DNA of 64,000 nt, from contig JBDSJD010000049.1 of assembly GCA_039917615.1 (NCBI GenBank), forward strand, positions 47,149 to 111,148. Direction: 5' to 3'. The position numbers and the translations under genes were made by a program. This DNA is from ZC4RG30 sp039917615. Its GTDB lineage: Bacteria > Pseudomonadota > Gammaproteobacteria > Steroidobacterales > Steroidobacteraceae. Below the pieces are notes generated by a model. That model had not been told where the DNA came from and searched no databases. It saw only the letters and a list, made by a program, of their open reading frames with translations. The first letter of the stretch is position 1; each line of letters begins with the position of its first letter. Shown piece after piece: positions 41,125 to 50,215 of the stretch.

Positions 41125-41673
41125 TCAGCCGCGTGACCGCGAACTCACCTGGGGAGATTTGCGGCCGCCGCTGGGCTTGCGGCGCGGCGGCGATGCAGCA
41201 GCGGCCTTCTTGCCTGAAGCGGCCTTCGACTTCGACTTGGACTTGGACTTGGACTTAGCCTTGGCTTTGGCATGGGCTTTGGCTTTGGGTTTTCCCTTGA
41301 CCGACCTGGCATTCGGCCGCGCGGGGACAGGCTCCCACAGCTCTTCCAGCCCATAGAACTCACGCACGCGTGGCAGCATCACATGCACGATCACATCGTT
41401 CAGATCGACCAGTACCCATTCGCCCTCGCGCTCGCCCTCCAGGCCCATGGGACGAAAACCGGCGGCCTTGCAACGCTCGATCACCCGATCGGCAATTGAA
41501 CGCACATGACGATCAGAATTGCCGGAGGCAAGCACCATGCAATCGGAAACATCGGTGATCTTGCGTACGTCCATCACCTTGATATGGGTGGCCTTCATGT
41601 CTTCGAGGGCGGCCACAACGGACTTGACCAATGCTGCGCGGGCTGGCGGGCGGGAAACTTTGCTGGGTGTCAT
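41125..41673 (-). CDS. rsfS: Ribosomal silencing factor RsfS with long basic tail
   Basis: A 182-residue protein. Residues ~14-115 are the RsfS/Iojap domain (VVAALEDMKATHIKVMDVR, DCMVLASGNSDRHVRSIAD, EGEWVLVDLNDVIVHVM in parts), which binds ribosomal protein L14 and blocks subunit joining under starvation. After ~120 the protein has a ~60-residue tail of Lys, Ala and Ser, with KSKSKSKSK encoded by a hexamer repeat, then a proline/arginine end. E. coli RsfS stops at 105 residues. The ATG at 41673 overlaps the nadD stop (ATGA), as is usual. The tail may add electrostatic rRNA binding; this is inference. Confidence 0.94.
   Translation of the reverse strand: MTPSKVSRPPARAALVKSVVAALEDMKATHIKVMDVRKITDVSDCMVLASGNSDRHVRSIADRVIERCKAAGFRPMGLEGEREGEWVLVDLNDVIVHVMLPRVREFYGLEELWEPVPARPNARSVKGKPKAKAHAKAKAKSKSKSKSKSKAASGKKAAAASPPRRKPSGGRKSPQVSSRSRG
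41225..41290. repeat. Hexanucleotide repeat coding for Lys-Ser/Ala tail of RsfS
   Basis: Tandem GACTTG units (plus strand) occur about five times between 41227 and 41256, flanked by degenerate CTTGGC/CTTTGG copies. In the gene they read as alternating Lys and Ser or Ala codons. Being in frame (6 bp), gain or loss of units would change tail length without breaking the gene. Confidence 0.75.
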
Positions 41674-42335
41674 TGCCGTTGAGCATACCATCCCGTCTCG
41701 CGCAACAGCTTGCAGACGCTGTCGGGGACGAGGTAGCGGGGATTACGGCCGCGGGCAATCAGCTGCCGCAGTTCGGTGGAAGAGATTTCCAGCTGGGTAA
41801 CCGCATGCACAAAGATGTGGCCAGCCGTCGCGTCATGCAGATCGCGGACTGATCCGGTGCCACGATCGACCATGACTTCTCCCAGCGGCCCTTGTGTGGG
41901 GGCCTTCCATCCCGGCCGATGGGCAACCACCACATGCGCAAGTTCCAGGATCTCGCGCCATCGATGCCAGTTCGGCAAGCCCAGAAACGCGTCCATGCCC
42001 AGCATCAGGCAGATGGATCGATGTGGAAATTCGGCGCGCAATTCGGCCAGTGTGTCCACGGAATACGACGGGCCGCTGCGCCGGGTTTCACGATCATCGA
42101 CGCTGAAGCCAGGTTCGTCGGCCACTGCTGCCTGCACCAGCGCCAGGCGCATCTCTGCTGTGGCCTGCGCATGTTCGCGATGCGGCGGATTGCCGGTGGG
42201 GAGAAAGCGTACCTCCGCCAGCCGCAATGCCTCGCGCAACTCAAACGCGGTGCGCAGGTGACCATGGTGTACGGGATCGAATGTGCCACCGAATATGCCC
42301 ATCGGAGCCAGGCCATCTGCGCGTGTCACGCCCAT
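41670..42335 (-). CDS. nadD: Nicotinate-nucleotide adenylyltransferase
   Basis: A 221-residue enzyme forming deamido-NAD from NaMN and ATP. GIFGGTFDPVHHGHLR (13-28) holds the nucleotidyltransferase HxGH motif, and ISSTELRQLIARG near the C-terminus is the ISSTxxR motif. It lies between holA (2 bp away) and rsfS (ATGA overlap) as in E. coli. Confidence 0.97.
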   Translation of the reverse strand: MGVTRADGLAPMGIFGGTFDPVHHGHLRTAFELREALRLAEVRFLPTGNPPHREHAQATAEMRLALVQAAVADEPGFSVDDRETRRSGPSYSVDTLAELRAEFPHRSICLMLGMDAFLGLPNWHRWREILELAHVVVAHRPGWKAPTQGPLGEVMVDRGTGSVRDLHDATAGHIFVHAVTQLEISSTELRQLIARGRNPRYLVPDSVCKLLRETGWYAQRQ

Positions 42336-42337
42336 GT

Positions 42338-43351
42338 CTACGCCACCTCGCGCAGCACAGACCGGCCAGCCGCAAGCTCAGCCACCAGCAGCGCCAGCGC
42401 GTCCCAGGCATTGCCGTGCTGTCGCCCCTTCACGATGCGGTCTGCAGCGGCCATGCGCTCGTTGACCCGTGCGAAGAATGCGCGGCCCAGCGGCTTGAGC
42501 CGCGCCGCCGCAGGCGCGATGAGATTGCGATTGCGCGACCAGATCGTTGTTACCGGCGCACCGGGCACCAGTGTCAGCCAAACCGTACGCATCTCCTGCC
42601 ATACGGCCCACAGGATGAGTGTCGGCTCCACATCTTCCGCACGCAACCCTGCGAGTACACGCAGAGCACGCCCGGTATCGCCATTCAGCACCGCCTCACC
42701 GAGCTGGGTGACATCGAAGCGGCTGCTCTGTGCACCGCTGGCCAACACCTCGGCCGCACCGACCTGGGTATATCCGCCCAGCGCCAGCTTGCGCAGTTCC
42801 TGCACGGCGGCAAGCAGGTTGCCTTCGGTCTGCTGACCGAGCGCAGCCACCGCCGCGTCGTCGAGGCTGATACCCTCGGCGGCAGCGCGGCTGCGCAACC
42901 ACGCCGGGAACCGGGCAGCAGTCACGTCTTGTGCATCCACCCAGACGCCAGCAGCATCCAGCGCTTGCACCCACGACGATTTCTGCGCGGTCCAGTCCAG
43001 TTCGCCGGTGATCACCATCAGCATCAGGTCGGGGCCAGTCAGGCGCGCGAGTTCCTGCATGGCTTTGGAACCATCGACGCCTGGTTTGCTGCCGGGAATG
43101 CGGATTTCAATCAGCCGGCGCGCCGCAAACAGGGACATGGCCTGCGCCGAAGCGAAAATGTCATCCCAGGGCCCGGTATTGGCGCGATCAACAAAAAACA
43201 CCTCGCGCTCGGTGAACCCGGCCGTGCGCGCAGCGGCGCGGATGGCATCGGCCGCCTCGCCCTGGGTCAACGGCTCGTCGCCGGACAGCAGATAGACTGG
43301 CGCGGGTCCATTCTTCAGCGCGCCGACAAGCTTTTCCGGGGTGGTTTTCAA
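42338..43351 (-). CDS. holA: DNA polymerase III delta subunit
   Basis: A 337-residue clamp-loader subunit that opens the beta clamp. The N-terminal AAA-like domain starts with VYLLSGDEPLTQGEAADAIR and lacks Walker A, as normal for delta. The central region includes LMLMVITGELD and the C-terminal collar helices are present (GRALRVLAGLRAEDVEPTLILWAV in parts). The start is TTG at 43351 because no ATG or GTG fits. In E. coli holA follows lptE; here lptE is 2.1 kb away, separated by hinT, pip and a hypothetical gene. Confidence 0.93.
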   Translation of the reverse strand: MKTTPEKLVGALKNGPAPVYLLSGDEPLTQGEAADAIRAAARTAGFTEREVFFVDRANTGPWDDIFASAQAMSLFAARRLIEIRIPGSKPGVDGSKAMQELARLTGPDLMLMVITGELDWTAQKSSWVQALDAAGVWVDAQDVTAARFPAWLRSRAAAEGISLDDAAVAALGQQTEGNLLAAVQELRKLALGGYTQVGAAEVLASGAQSSRFDVTQLGEAVLNGDTGRALRVLAGLRAEDVEPTLILWAVWQEMRTVWLTLVPGAPVTTIWSRNRNLIAPAAARLKPLGRAFFARVNERMAAADRIVKGRQHGNAWDALALLVAELAAGRSVLREVA

Positions 43352-43356
43352 GCCCG

Positions 43357-43366
43357 TTATTATAGT
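43357..43366. promoter_or_regulatory. Overlapping divergent -10 elements between holA and hinT
   Basis: The sequence TTATTATAGT contains TATAGT for the plus strand (toward hinT) and TATAAT on the minus strand (toward holA). It is the only AT-rich patch in the gap. No convincing -35 was found for either direction. Confidence 0.3.
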
Positions 43367-43392
43367 CGGAACAGCCAGCGAGGTTTTCTGCC

Positions 43393-43740
43393 ATGCCCAC
43401 CTTGTTCGAACGCATCGCCAACGGCGAGCTGCCGGCCGATATTGTGTACAAGGATGCGCAAATCACCGCCTTTCGCGACATTCATCCGCGCGCGCCAGTG
43501 CATATCCTCATCGTCCCGAACAAGCCAATCCCCACCGCCAACGACATTGCGGATAGCGACGCACCATTGATCGGTCGTCTTTTTCTGGTGGCGCGCGATC
43601 TGGCGAAGCAACTGGGTATAGCGACCGACGGCTACCGCCTGGTGATCAACTGCAATGCGCATGGCGGCCAGGAGGTTTCCCACCTGCACCTGCACCTGAT
43701 CGGCGGCGCGCCACTGGGTCCGATGACGGGTGCCCGCTGA
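43393..43740 (+). CDS. hinT: HIT-family purine nucleoside phosphoramidase
   Basis: A 115-residue histidine-triad hydrolase. The opening LFERIANGELPADIVYKD and the triad EVSHLHLHLIGG (HxHxH) are characteristic of HinT, which hydrolyses AMP-lysine-type phosphoramidates. Its stop overlaps the pip start (TGATG at 43738-43742). Confidence 0.95.
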   Translation: MPTLFERIANGELPADIVYKDAQITAFRDIHPRAPVHILIVPNKPIPTANDIADSDAPLIGRLFLVARDLAKQLGIATDGYRLVINCNAHGGQEVSHLHLHLIGGAPLGPMTGAR

Positions 43741-44762
43741 TGAATTCCAGGGCCACAGCAAAGCAGAAATCCGCCAGCGTGCCGGCGAGGGTGCGCAAGC
43801 CGACTCCAGCGGATGGCCTCTACCCGGCACTGCGCACATATCGCACGGGGCGCCTGCGGGTGTCGGCAGTGCACGAGCTCTACTACGAAGAAAGCGGCAA
43901 CCCCCGGGGCAAGCCCGTGGTGTTCCTGCACGGCGGCCCGGGTGGTGGCACCAATCCGCAGATGCGACGCTTCTTCAATCCGAAGCTCTACCGCATCGTG
44001 CTGTTCGATCAGCGCGGCTGCGGCAAGAGCACTCCGCATGCCAGTCTCGAGGACAACACCACCTGGGATCTGGTCGCCGATACCGAGAAGCTGCGCGAGC
44101 ATCTGGGCATCGAGCGCTGGCAGGTATTCGGCGGCAGTTGGGGCTCCACGCTCGCACTGGCTTATGCGCAGCGGCATCCGCAGCGCGTGACTGAGCTGGT
44201 GTTGCGCGGCATCTTCCTGCTGCGGCGATCCGAACTCGACTGGTTCTACCAGAGCAGCGAAGGCGCGGCGTCACTGTTTCCGGATCTGTGGGAACACTAC
44301 ATCGAACCCATCCCCGAAGAAGAACGCTACGACATGATGCGCGCCTATTACCGGCGGCTCACCAGCACCGACGCGAAGGAGCGCACCGCAGCCGCGCGCG
44401 CCTGGTCGATCTGGGAAGGCGCCACCAGCCACCTGCGCACCGACCCGGGGTATGTTGCCAAATTCCGCGACGCCGACTATGCGGCCGCGTTTGCGCGCAT
44501 CGAGTGCCACTACTTCGTCAATGGGGGTTTCCTGGACGCAGAGGACCAGCTGCTGCGCGATGTGCCGAAGCTCCGGCACATCCCGGCTGTCATCGTGCAG
44601 GGCCGCTACGATGTGATCTGTCCGATGCGCAGCTGTTGGCACCTGCATCGTGCGTGGCCTGAAGCTACGCTTGTGATCGTGCCCGATGCCGGCCATTCGG
44701 CGTTCGAGCCCGGGATCGCGAAGGCATTGCGCAAAGCAACCGACGGTTACGCCCGTCGCTGA
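43740..44762 (+). CDS. pip: Proline iminopeptidase
   Basis: A 340-residue alpha/beta hydrolase (peptidase S33) that removes N-terminal proline. HGGPGGGTNP supplies the oxyanion hole, GGSWGSTLAL the nucleophile serine, and C-terminal VQGRYDVICP and DAGHSAFEP the Asp and His. DQRGCGKSTPHASLEDNTTWDLV is highly family-specific. The first ~20 residues are basic and variable, so a later start is possible, but the TGATG overlap with hinT supports 43740. Confidence 0.94.
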   Translation: MNSRATAKQKSASVPARVRKPTPADGLYPALRTYRTGRLRVSAVHELYYEESGNPRGKPVVFLHGGPGGGTNPQMRRFFNPKLYRIVLFDQRGCGKSTPHASLEDNTTWDLVADTEKLREHLGIERWQVFGGSWGSTLALAYAQRHPQRVTELVLRGIFLLRRSELDWFYQSSEGAASLFPDLWEHYIEPIPEEERYDMMRAYYRRLTSTDAKERTAAARAWSIWEGATSHLRTDPGYVAKFRDADYAAAFARIECHYFVNGGFLDAEDQLLRDVPKLRHIPAVIVQGRYDVICPMRSCWHLHRAWPEATLVIVPDAGHSAFEPGIAKALRKATDGYARR

Positions 44763-44938
44763 TCCTTATGGGGCAGAAATCCCAGTCTGGTGAATTGCGC
44801 GGGACTGAACGAAGGCGTTGATCTCATCAACCAGGCCGATCCTGATAGCCCGAAGAAACCGGCGATGCTCGCAGGGTCCACACCGGCCTCCCGCAGATAG
44901 CGGGGTTCCATTGCGAGCATTGCTGTGAGCCGCGACGG

Positions 44939-45421
44939 CTACGCACGGCAATTGCCGGTCGGCCTGCCGGCTACGTCGACTATCCCCTCGGTGAGCAACC
45001 ACTGTCGCGCATCGTCAGCATCCTGCTCGAACCATGCACGCGTCGAGCCCAGACGAAAGCTGTAGCCCCAGTCGTCCATATCCTGGCAGGCGCGCGCGAA
45101 CCCGCACTGTGGCAGTTCACGGGCGAGCAGCAACTGCAGGTAACACACGGCGGATTCTTCGGCGTCGTCGCCACCGGCATCGGTATGCAGCCCGGTGCGC
45201 CTTTCCGGCGTCATGCAGATGAAATGCGCGGCCTCATGCAGCACTGAATGCAGCGGGGTATCGCTGCGGGCATACAGCACCCTGCCAATAAGACCCGCCT
45301 CGCTCTCTCCCCAATAGCTGCCCGGAATCTGCTCGCCGGGCGCGTGCATGCGCAATTCAAGATCGTAGCGGTCCAGCAGCATGGCCACGGTCAGCCGATC
45401 GAGACTGCCCAAGCAAAGCAC
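44939..45421 (-). CDS. Hypothetical protein with an HExxH-like motif
   Basis: A 160-residue protein with VLHEAAHFICM (around 60-70), a possible zinc-binding HEAAH helix, and TPERRTGLHTDAGGDDAEESAVCYLQLLL after it, whose acidic residues could supply a third ligand. This pattern resembles minimal zincins, but I do not know a named family. No signal peptide or membrane segment is visible. The start may be GTG 45421 or a downstream ATG at 45382. It follows lptE by 20 bp on the same strand, so it belongs to the leuS-lptE transcript and fills the place where holA stands in E. coli. Confidence 0.7.
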   Translation of the reverse strand: MLCLGSLDRLTVAMLLDRYDLELRMHAPGEQIPGSYWGESEAGLIGRVLYARSDTPLHSVLHEAAHFICMTPERRTGLHTDAGGDDAEESAVCYLQLLLARELPQCGFARACQDMDDWGYSFRLGSTRAWFEQDADDARQWLLTEGIVDVAGRPTGNCRA

Positions 45422-45441
45422 GAGAAACCGCCGCTGAGCCG

Positions 45442-45915
45442 CTACAGCGCTGACAAGCGCCGCGCCACCACGCTCGCCATGTCGCGCGCCAGGGCTTCTC
45501 GCAGGATGTCCTTTTCCCGCTCCTTGGCCAGCAGCTTGCGCTCATCAAAGCTGTAGATGCGCGACAACTCGAACGGCTGCGCTGCCATCAGCTCGCGCTC
45601 GCCGGCGTGCACCTGCACCTCGACCTTGTAGGTAAGCTCGAAGTCGGTGGGGATATTGCGCGCATCCACCGACAGCACGCGTTCGGTGAGCTCGTCGCGC
45701 ACGATGCGCAGCACTGCCGCGTCGGCCGCGCCCCGCGCCACCAGTCGCGAACCGGAAGCCTTCAGCGCCGCACGCAGGGCGCGCGTGAAATCGCTCTGGT
45801 CATCAACAGCGTCGAGGCTCACGTTCGCGAGAGCAGCGGGCATCACCTGCCGGCCCTGCAGCTGGAAGCCACAGGCAGCGAGCAGCAACAGGCTGGCGAG
45901 TACTGCAATTCGCAT
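45442..45915 (-). CDS. lptE: LPS-assembly lipoprotein LptE
   Basis: A 157-residue outer-membrane lipoprotein that plugs and supports the LptD barrel for LPS export. The lipobox is LLLLAACGFQLQG, with the lipidated Cys near residue 15 and the typical GFxLRG-like sequence behind it. YKVEVQV and SRIYSFDERKLLAKEREK follow family patterns. ATG 45915 overlaps the leuS stop (TGATG); the position after leuS is conserved. Confidence 0.92.
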   Translation of the reverse strand: MRIAVLASLLLLAACGFQLQGRQVMPAALANVSLDAVDDQSDFTRALRAALKASGSRLVARGAADAAVLRIVRDELTERVLSVDARNIPTDFELTYKVEVQVHAGERELMAAQPFELSRIYSFDERKLLAKEREKDILREALARDMASVVARRLSAL

Positions 45916-48563
45916 CACAGCACCACATTCACAAGCTTGCCCTTCACCACGATCACCTTCTTTGGCTCGCGCCCCTCGAAATGTTTACGCACGCCGTCGT
46001 CGGCCAGTGCCGCGGCCTTCACGTCATCGTCACTTGCACCGGTCGGCACGCTCACGCGTCCGCGCAGTTTGCCGTTGACCTGCACGACGATTTCAATCGC
46101 GTCCTGCACCAGCGCTGCCGGGTCGGCCTTGCGCCAGCGACTGCACCACAGGTCGGCGCCCTGCCCCAGATGCTGCCAGAGTTCATGGCAGATGTGCGGC
46201 ACGATGGGGGCCAGGCACATGACTGATATTTCCAGTGCCTCCTGACGGACGGCACGGGCAGCATGCTGGCCAGCACCCACCTCTGACGCATGCTTGCCGA
46301 CCGCATTCAACAGCTCCATGACACTGGCTACCGCCGTGTTGAAGATGCGGCGGCGGCCAATATCGTCTTCAACCTTGGCCAGCGTCTGGTGCGCCGCGCG
46401 CCGCAGGACACGATCCGCTGCAGACAGCTCACCGCCGGCCAGCGCCTGCGCGACATCCGCTTGTGGCACCGCGCCACCCGCGGACACATGATCAAACACC
46501 GCCTTCCACAACCGGCGCAGAAAACGGTTCGCGCCCAGCACACCTTCATCGTTCCATTCCAGCGACTGCTCCGGCGGCGCGGTGAACATCATGAACAGGC
46601 GCGCGGTGTCCGCGCCATACCTGCTGGTCAACGAATTCGGATCAACGCCGTTGTTGCGCGACTTCGACATGGTGCCGAGGCCTTCATAGGTCACTGCGCT
46701 CCCATCCTTGCGCAATACCGCTTTCGACTCCCGCGTTGCCGGATCGATGGTGAGGTCCACATCCGCAGGATTGAAGTACTCGCGCCGGCCGGTGGCGGGG
46801 GTGCGATGGAAGATGTGGTTCAGCACCATGCCCTGCGTCAGCAGGTTCGCGAACGGCTCAGGCGTCTTCACCAGGCCCAGCTGGTGCATCACCCGCGTCC
46901 AGAAGCGCGAATACAGCAGATGCAGGATGGCGTGCTCGATGCCCCCGATGTACTGGTCCACCGGCAGCCAGTAGCTGGCGCGTGCGTCGACCATGGCGGC
47001 GTCGTTGCCGCTGCTTGCAAACCGCAGGAAATACCACGAGGAATCGACAAAGGTATCCATGGTGTCGGTTTCGCGGCGCGCCCCGGCACCGCATCGCGGG
47101 CATTTGCACTCACGGAACGACGCTGTCTTCGCCAAGGGATTGCCGCTGCCATCCGGCACCAGATCCTCGGGCAGTCGTACAGGCAGATCCTTGTCGGGCA
47201 CCGGCACATCGCCGCAGGTCGCACAGTGGATGATGGGAATCGGGCAGCCCCAGTAGCGTTGGCGCGAGATGCCCCAGTCACGCAGCCGGTATTGCACGCG
47301 CTTCGCACCGCGACGCTGTTTTGCCAGCGCGTCAGCAATGGCAGTCACCGCCGCCGCTGAAGACAGCCCGGTGAACTCGCCCGAATCCACCAGCACGCCG
47401 TGTTCGGCATAGGCTTCCTGCCAGGGCGCAGTCACCGTTACATATTTGCCGTCCGTCGAAGCCACTACAGTGCGTACCGGCAGTGAATACTTCTGCGCAA
47501 ATCCGAAATCGCGCTCGTCGTGCGCAGGCACCGCCATCACCGCGCCTTCGCCATAGGCCATCAGCACATAGTTCGCGACCCACACCGGCAGCAGCTCGCC
47601 CGTGAGCGGATGGCGCACGCTCACGCCGGTCGGCAGCCCTTTCTTTTCCTGCGTCGCAAGGTCGGCTTCCATCGTGCTGCCGCGTCTGCATTCGTCGATG
47701 AACTCGGCCAGGTCGCCGCGTTCCTTCGCCGCAGCCAACGCTATGGGATGTTCCGCCGCTACGGCCACGTAAGTGGCGCCCATCAGCGTGTCGGCACGCG
47801 TGGTGAACACCCGCAGGCTGCCATCGTGGCTCAACAGGGCTTTCGTGTCGTCGCCATAGGGGAAATCGATATCCACCCCGTGGCTTTGGCCGATCCAGTT
47901 CGCCTGCATGGTGCGCACACGCTCGGGCCAGCCAGGCAGGTCATCCAGTGCCGCACGCAGCTCATCGGCATATTTCGTGATGCCGAGGTAATACATCGGG
48001 ATTTCGCGCTTCTCGACCAACGCGCCGGTGCGCCAGCCGCGGCCGTCGATCACCTGCTCGTTGGCCAGCACCGTCTGGTCCACCGGATCCCAGTTCACTG
48101 TGCCGGTCTTCCTGTAGGCGATGCCCTCTTCCAGCATGCGCAGGAACAACCACTGGTTCCACCTGTAATAGTCGGGATCGCAGGTGGCAAACTCACGGCT
48201 CCAGTCGATGGCAAGACCCAGCGACTGCAGCTGACCCTTCATATAGGCGATGTTGTCGCGCGTCCACTTTGCCGGCGGCACGCCATTGGCCATGGCGGCG
48301 TTTTCAGCCGGAAGGCCGAAGGCATCCCAACCCATGGGCTGCAACACGTTACGCCCCTGCATGCGCATGAAGCGCGCCAGCACATCGCCAATGGTGTAGT
48401 TGCGCACATGCCCCATGTGCAGACGTCCCGATGGATACGGGAACATGGAAAGGCAGTAGTACTTGTCGCCAGGAGCGGCTTCATCCGCGGCAAAGGCGTT
48501 GGCGGCAGCCCAGGCAGCCTGGGCGCTGCCCTCTACGGCAGCCGGATCATATCGTTCTTGCAT
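45915..48563 (-). CDS. leuS: Leucyl-tRNA synthetase
   Basis: An 882-residue class I synthetase. The HIGH motif is HMGH (49-52) in PYPSGRLHMGHVRNYTIGDV. The CP1 editing domain is present (TLMGATYVAVAAEHP, with the threonine-rich site), the zinc-like CPRCGAGARRETDTMDTFVDSSWY is read in parts (CKCPRCG and DTFVDSSWYF), and the KMSKS loop is TMSKSRNNGVDP at about 631. Thr replaces the first Lys of KMSKS; the second Lys, which contacts ATP, is kept. The length is normal. It heads the lptE transcript. Confidence 0.97.
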   Translation of the reverse strand: MQERYDPAAVEGSAQAAWAAANAFAADEAAPGDKYYCLSMFPYPSGRLHMGHVRNYTIGDVLARFMRMQGRNVLQPMGWDAFGLPAENAAMANGVPPAKWTRDNIAYMKGQLQSLGLAIDWSREFATCDPDYYRWNQWLFLRMLEEGIAYRKTGTVNWDPVDQTVLANEQVIDGRGWRTGALVEKREIPMYYLGITKYADELRAALDDLPGWPERVRTMQANWIGQSHGVDIDFPYGDDTKALLSHDGSLRVFTTRADTLMGATYVAVAAEHPIALAAAKERGDLAEFIDECRRGSTMEADLATQEKKGLPTGVSVRHPLTGELLPVWVANYVLMAYGEGAVMAVPAHDERDFGFAQKYSLPVRTVVASTDGKYVTVTAPWQEAYAEHGVLVDSGEFTGLSSAAAVTAIADALAKQRRGAKRVQYRLRDWGISRQRYWGCPIPIIHCATCGDVPVPDKDLPVRLPEDLVPDGSGNPLAKTASFRECKCPRCGAGARRETDTMDTFVDSSWYFLRFASSGNDAAMVDARASYWLPVDQYIGGIEHAILHLLYSRFWTRVMHQLGLVKTPEPFANLLTQGMVLNHIFHRTPATGRREYFNPADVDLTIDPATRESKAVLRKDGSAVTYEGLGTMSKSRNNGVDPNSLTSRYGADTARLFMMFTAPPEQSLEWNDEGVLGANRFLRRLWKAVFDHVSAGGAVPQADVAQALAGGELSAADRVLRRAAHQTLAKVEDDIGRRRIFNTAVASVMELLNAVGKHASEVGAGQHAARAVRQEALEISVMCLAPIVPHICHELWQHLGQGADLWCSRWRKADPAALVQDAIEIVVQVNGKLRGRVSVPTGASDDDVKAAALADDGVRKHFEGREPKKVIVVKGKLVNVVL

Positions 48564-48578
48564 GCGCGCGAATCAGAA

Positions 48579-48608
48579 GGGTGGCCCGCAAGAATACACG
48601 AGCCACCC
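48579..48608 (-). promoter_or_regulatory. Hairpin in the degP-leuS gap
   Basis: GGGTGGC and GCCACCC form a 7-bp stem with a 16-nt loop about 15 bp before the leuS ATG on the minus strand, followed by TTCTGATTC. It could be a weak terminator of the upstream protease gene or a leader structure of leuS; it lacks a proper T-run. Confidence 0.3.
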
Positions 48609-48644
48609 ACCCGTTTCGGACCCCTCGCGAGGTTCCGTCGCGCC

Positions 48645-50144
48645 TTATTCGCGGGGGATCTGCACGAAACGGATCTGATCTTGTCGCTGCAAACGAATAA
48701 CGACCTGGCTGCTGGTTACGTTTGCGGCGGCCGCCTGCAGCTCGGCGGGCGTCTTCACGTTGGTGGCCAACACGGACAGGATGATGTCGCCTGGCTTGAT
48801 TCCGCTCCTCTGAGCCGCCCCGCTGACGGATTCAACTACCAATGAGCCGTCGGTGTCGACTTGCTGCTTTTCCTCGGCTGTAAGCGGCCGCACGGACATG
48901 CCCATTACATCCGGGCTAGGTGCTACGCTGCCGCCGCGCCCATTGCCACGGCTATTTGGCACAACCGCTGCCCGCGGCTCTTCTTCAGGGACCTCGCCTA
49001 CCTTAACCATGACCTTGCGCAACTTTTTGTCCGTCCAGACCTCAAGCTCGGTATTGGTGCCGGGCTTGATCGCGGCAACCATCGAACGAAGCGTCACTTC
49101 GCTCTCCACCGGCTTGCCACCGACGCTGAGAATGACGTCACCGGCGCGGATGCCGGCTTTCTCCGCGGGCTCACCTGGCACCACCTCTTTAACCAGCGCG
49201 CCGCGTGGACGATCCAGTCCGAACGACTCGGCGAAGCCGGCGTTCATTAGATCGAGGTCGACGCCGATACGGCCGCGCCTGACCTTGCCGGTACTGACCA
49301 GCTGTTCGCGCACGTTGTTCGCCATGTCGATCGGAATTGCAAACGACAGACCCATGTAGCCGCCGCTCTGGCTGTAGATCTGCGAATTGATGCCTACGAC
49401 CTCGCCATTTAGATTGAACAGCGGACCGCCGGAATTTCCTGGATTGACTGCCACATCGGTCTGGATGAAGGGCACGAACGGATCATCCGGCAGACCGCGC
49501 GATGTTGCACTGACGATGCCAGCGGTGACGCTGTTTTCCATGCCGAAGGGCGAGCCGATGGCTACCACCCACTGGCCAGGCCGGAGTTTTTCCGGATCGC
49601 CAATGCGCACTGTGGGCAAATCCTTCGCCTCGATCTTGATCACCGCCACATCGGTGCGTTCGTCGAAACCGATTACCTTTGCACGATATTCACGGCGATC
49701 GATCAGCTTCACTACGACACTGCTCGCGCCTTTCACCACATGCGCGTTGGTCATGATGTAGCCGTCGCTGGAGACTATGAAACCGGAGCCCTCGCCCCGC
49801 GCCGGTGGTTCCTCGCCACGCGGCATATCCGGCATGGGAAGGAACTGGCGGAAACGCTCCAGCGGATCGTCCTGATCCGAACCACCACCCCGGCTGCGCC
49901 GCTGCACAGGCTGCGCGCGCTCGGTGACCTGAACATTCACCACTGCCGGACCGTATGTCTCCACCAGCGCCGTGAAGTCCGGCAGGCCGGTGACCAGCGG
50001 GGCTGTGGTGACGGCAGCCGCAACTGCGGGTGCAGCGCCCTGCGCCGCGCGTCCCTCTTGCGCCGCACCTGCCGAACAGGCAGAGAACGCGAGTGCGCCC
50101 AATGCCAACAGTAAATTTCTGCCACTGTGACGTTCAACAGACAT
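48645..50144 (-). CDS. Periplasmic serine protease, DegP/MucD-like, lipoprotein
   Basis: A 499-residue Do-family protease. The triad is His135 (TNAHVV), Asp165 (RTDVAVIK) and Ser238 (NPGNSGGPL). Two PDZ domains follow (AGIRAGDVILSVGGKPV and SGIKPGDIILSVLATNV). The N-terminus has a lipobox-like ALAFSAC with Cys23, so it may be lipid-anchored, unlike E. coli DegP. GGAGG upstream supports ATG 50144; a second ATG in that leader is in another frame. The linker QRRSRGGGSDQDDP replaces the long LA loop only in part, as in MucD. It should degrade or refold misfolded envelope proteins. Confidence 0.92.
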   Translation of the reverse strand: MSVERHSGRNLLLALGALAFSACSAGAAQEGRAAQGAAPAVAAAVTTAPLVTGLPDFTALVETYGPAVVNVQVTERAQPVQRRSRGGGSDQDDPLERFRQFLPMPDMPRGEEPPARGEGSGFIVSSDGYIMTNAHVVKGASSVVVKLIDRREYRAKVIGFDERTDVAVIKIEAKDLPTVRIGDPEKLRPGQWVVAIGSPFGMENSVTAGIVSATSRGLPDDPFVPFIQTDVAVNPGNSGGPLFNLNGEVVGINSQIYSQSGGYMGLSFAIPIDMANNVREQLVSTGKVRRGRIGVDLDLMNAGFAESFGLDRPRGALVKEVVPGEPAEKAGIRAGDVILSVGGKPVESEVTLRSMVAAIKPGTNTELEVWTDKKLRKVMVKVGEVPEEEPRAAVVPNSRGNGRGGSVAPSPDVMGMSVRPLTAEEKQQVDTDGSLVVESVSGAAQRSGIKPGDIILSVLATNVKTPAELQAAAANVTSSQVVIRLQRQDQIRFVQIPRE

Positions 50145-50215
50145 AGCTTCATTCCTCCAAAACAGTTGCCCAAATAGACCGGCAGCCTGCCCAGTAGTTT
50201 CCGCAGCCAGCCGCA

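Noticed and set aside
46290..48845. Two long plus-strand frames opposite leuS
   Set aside because: Shadows of leuS, and the second runs into the protease gene; no start signals or motifs.
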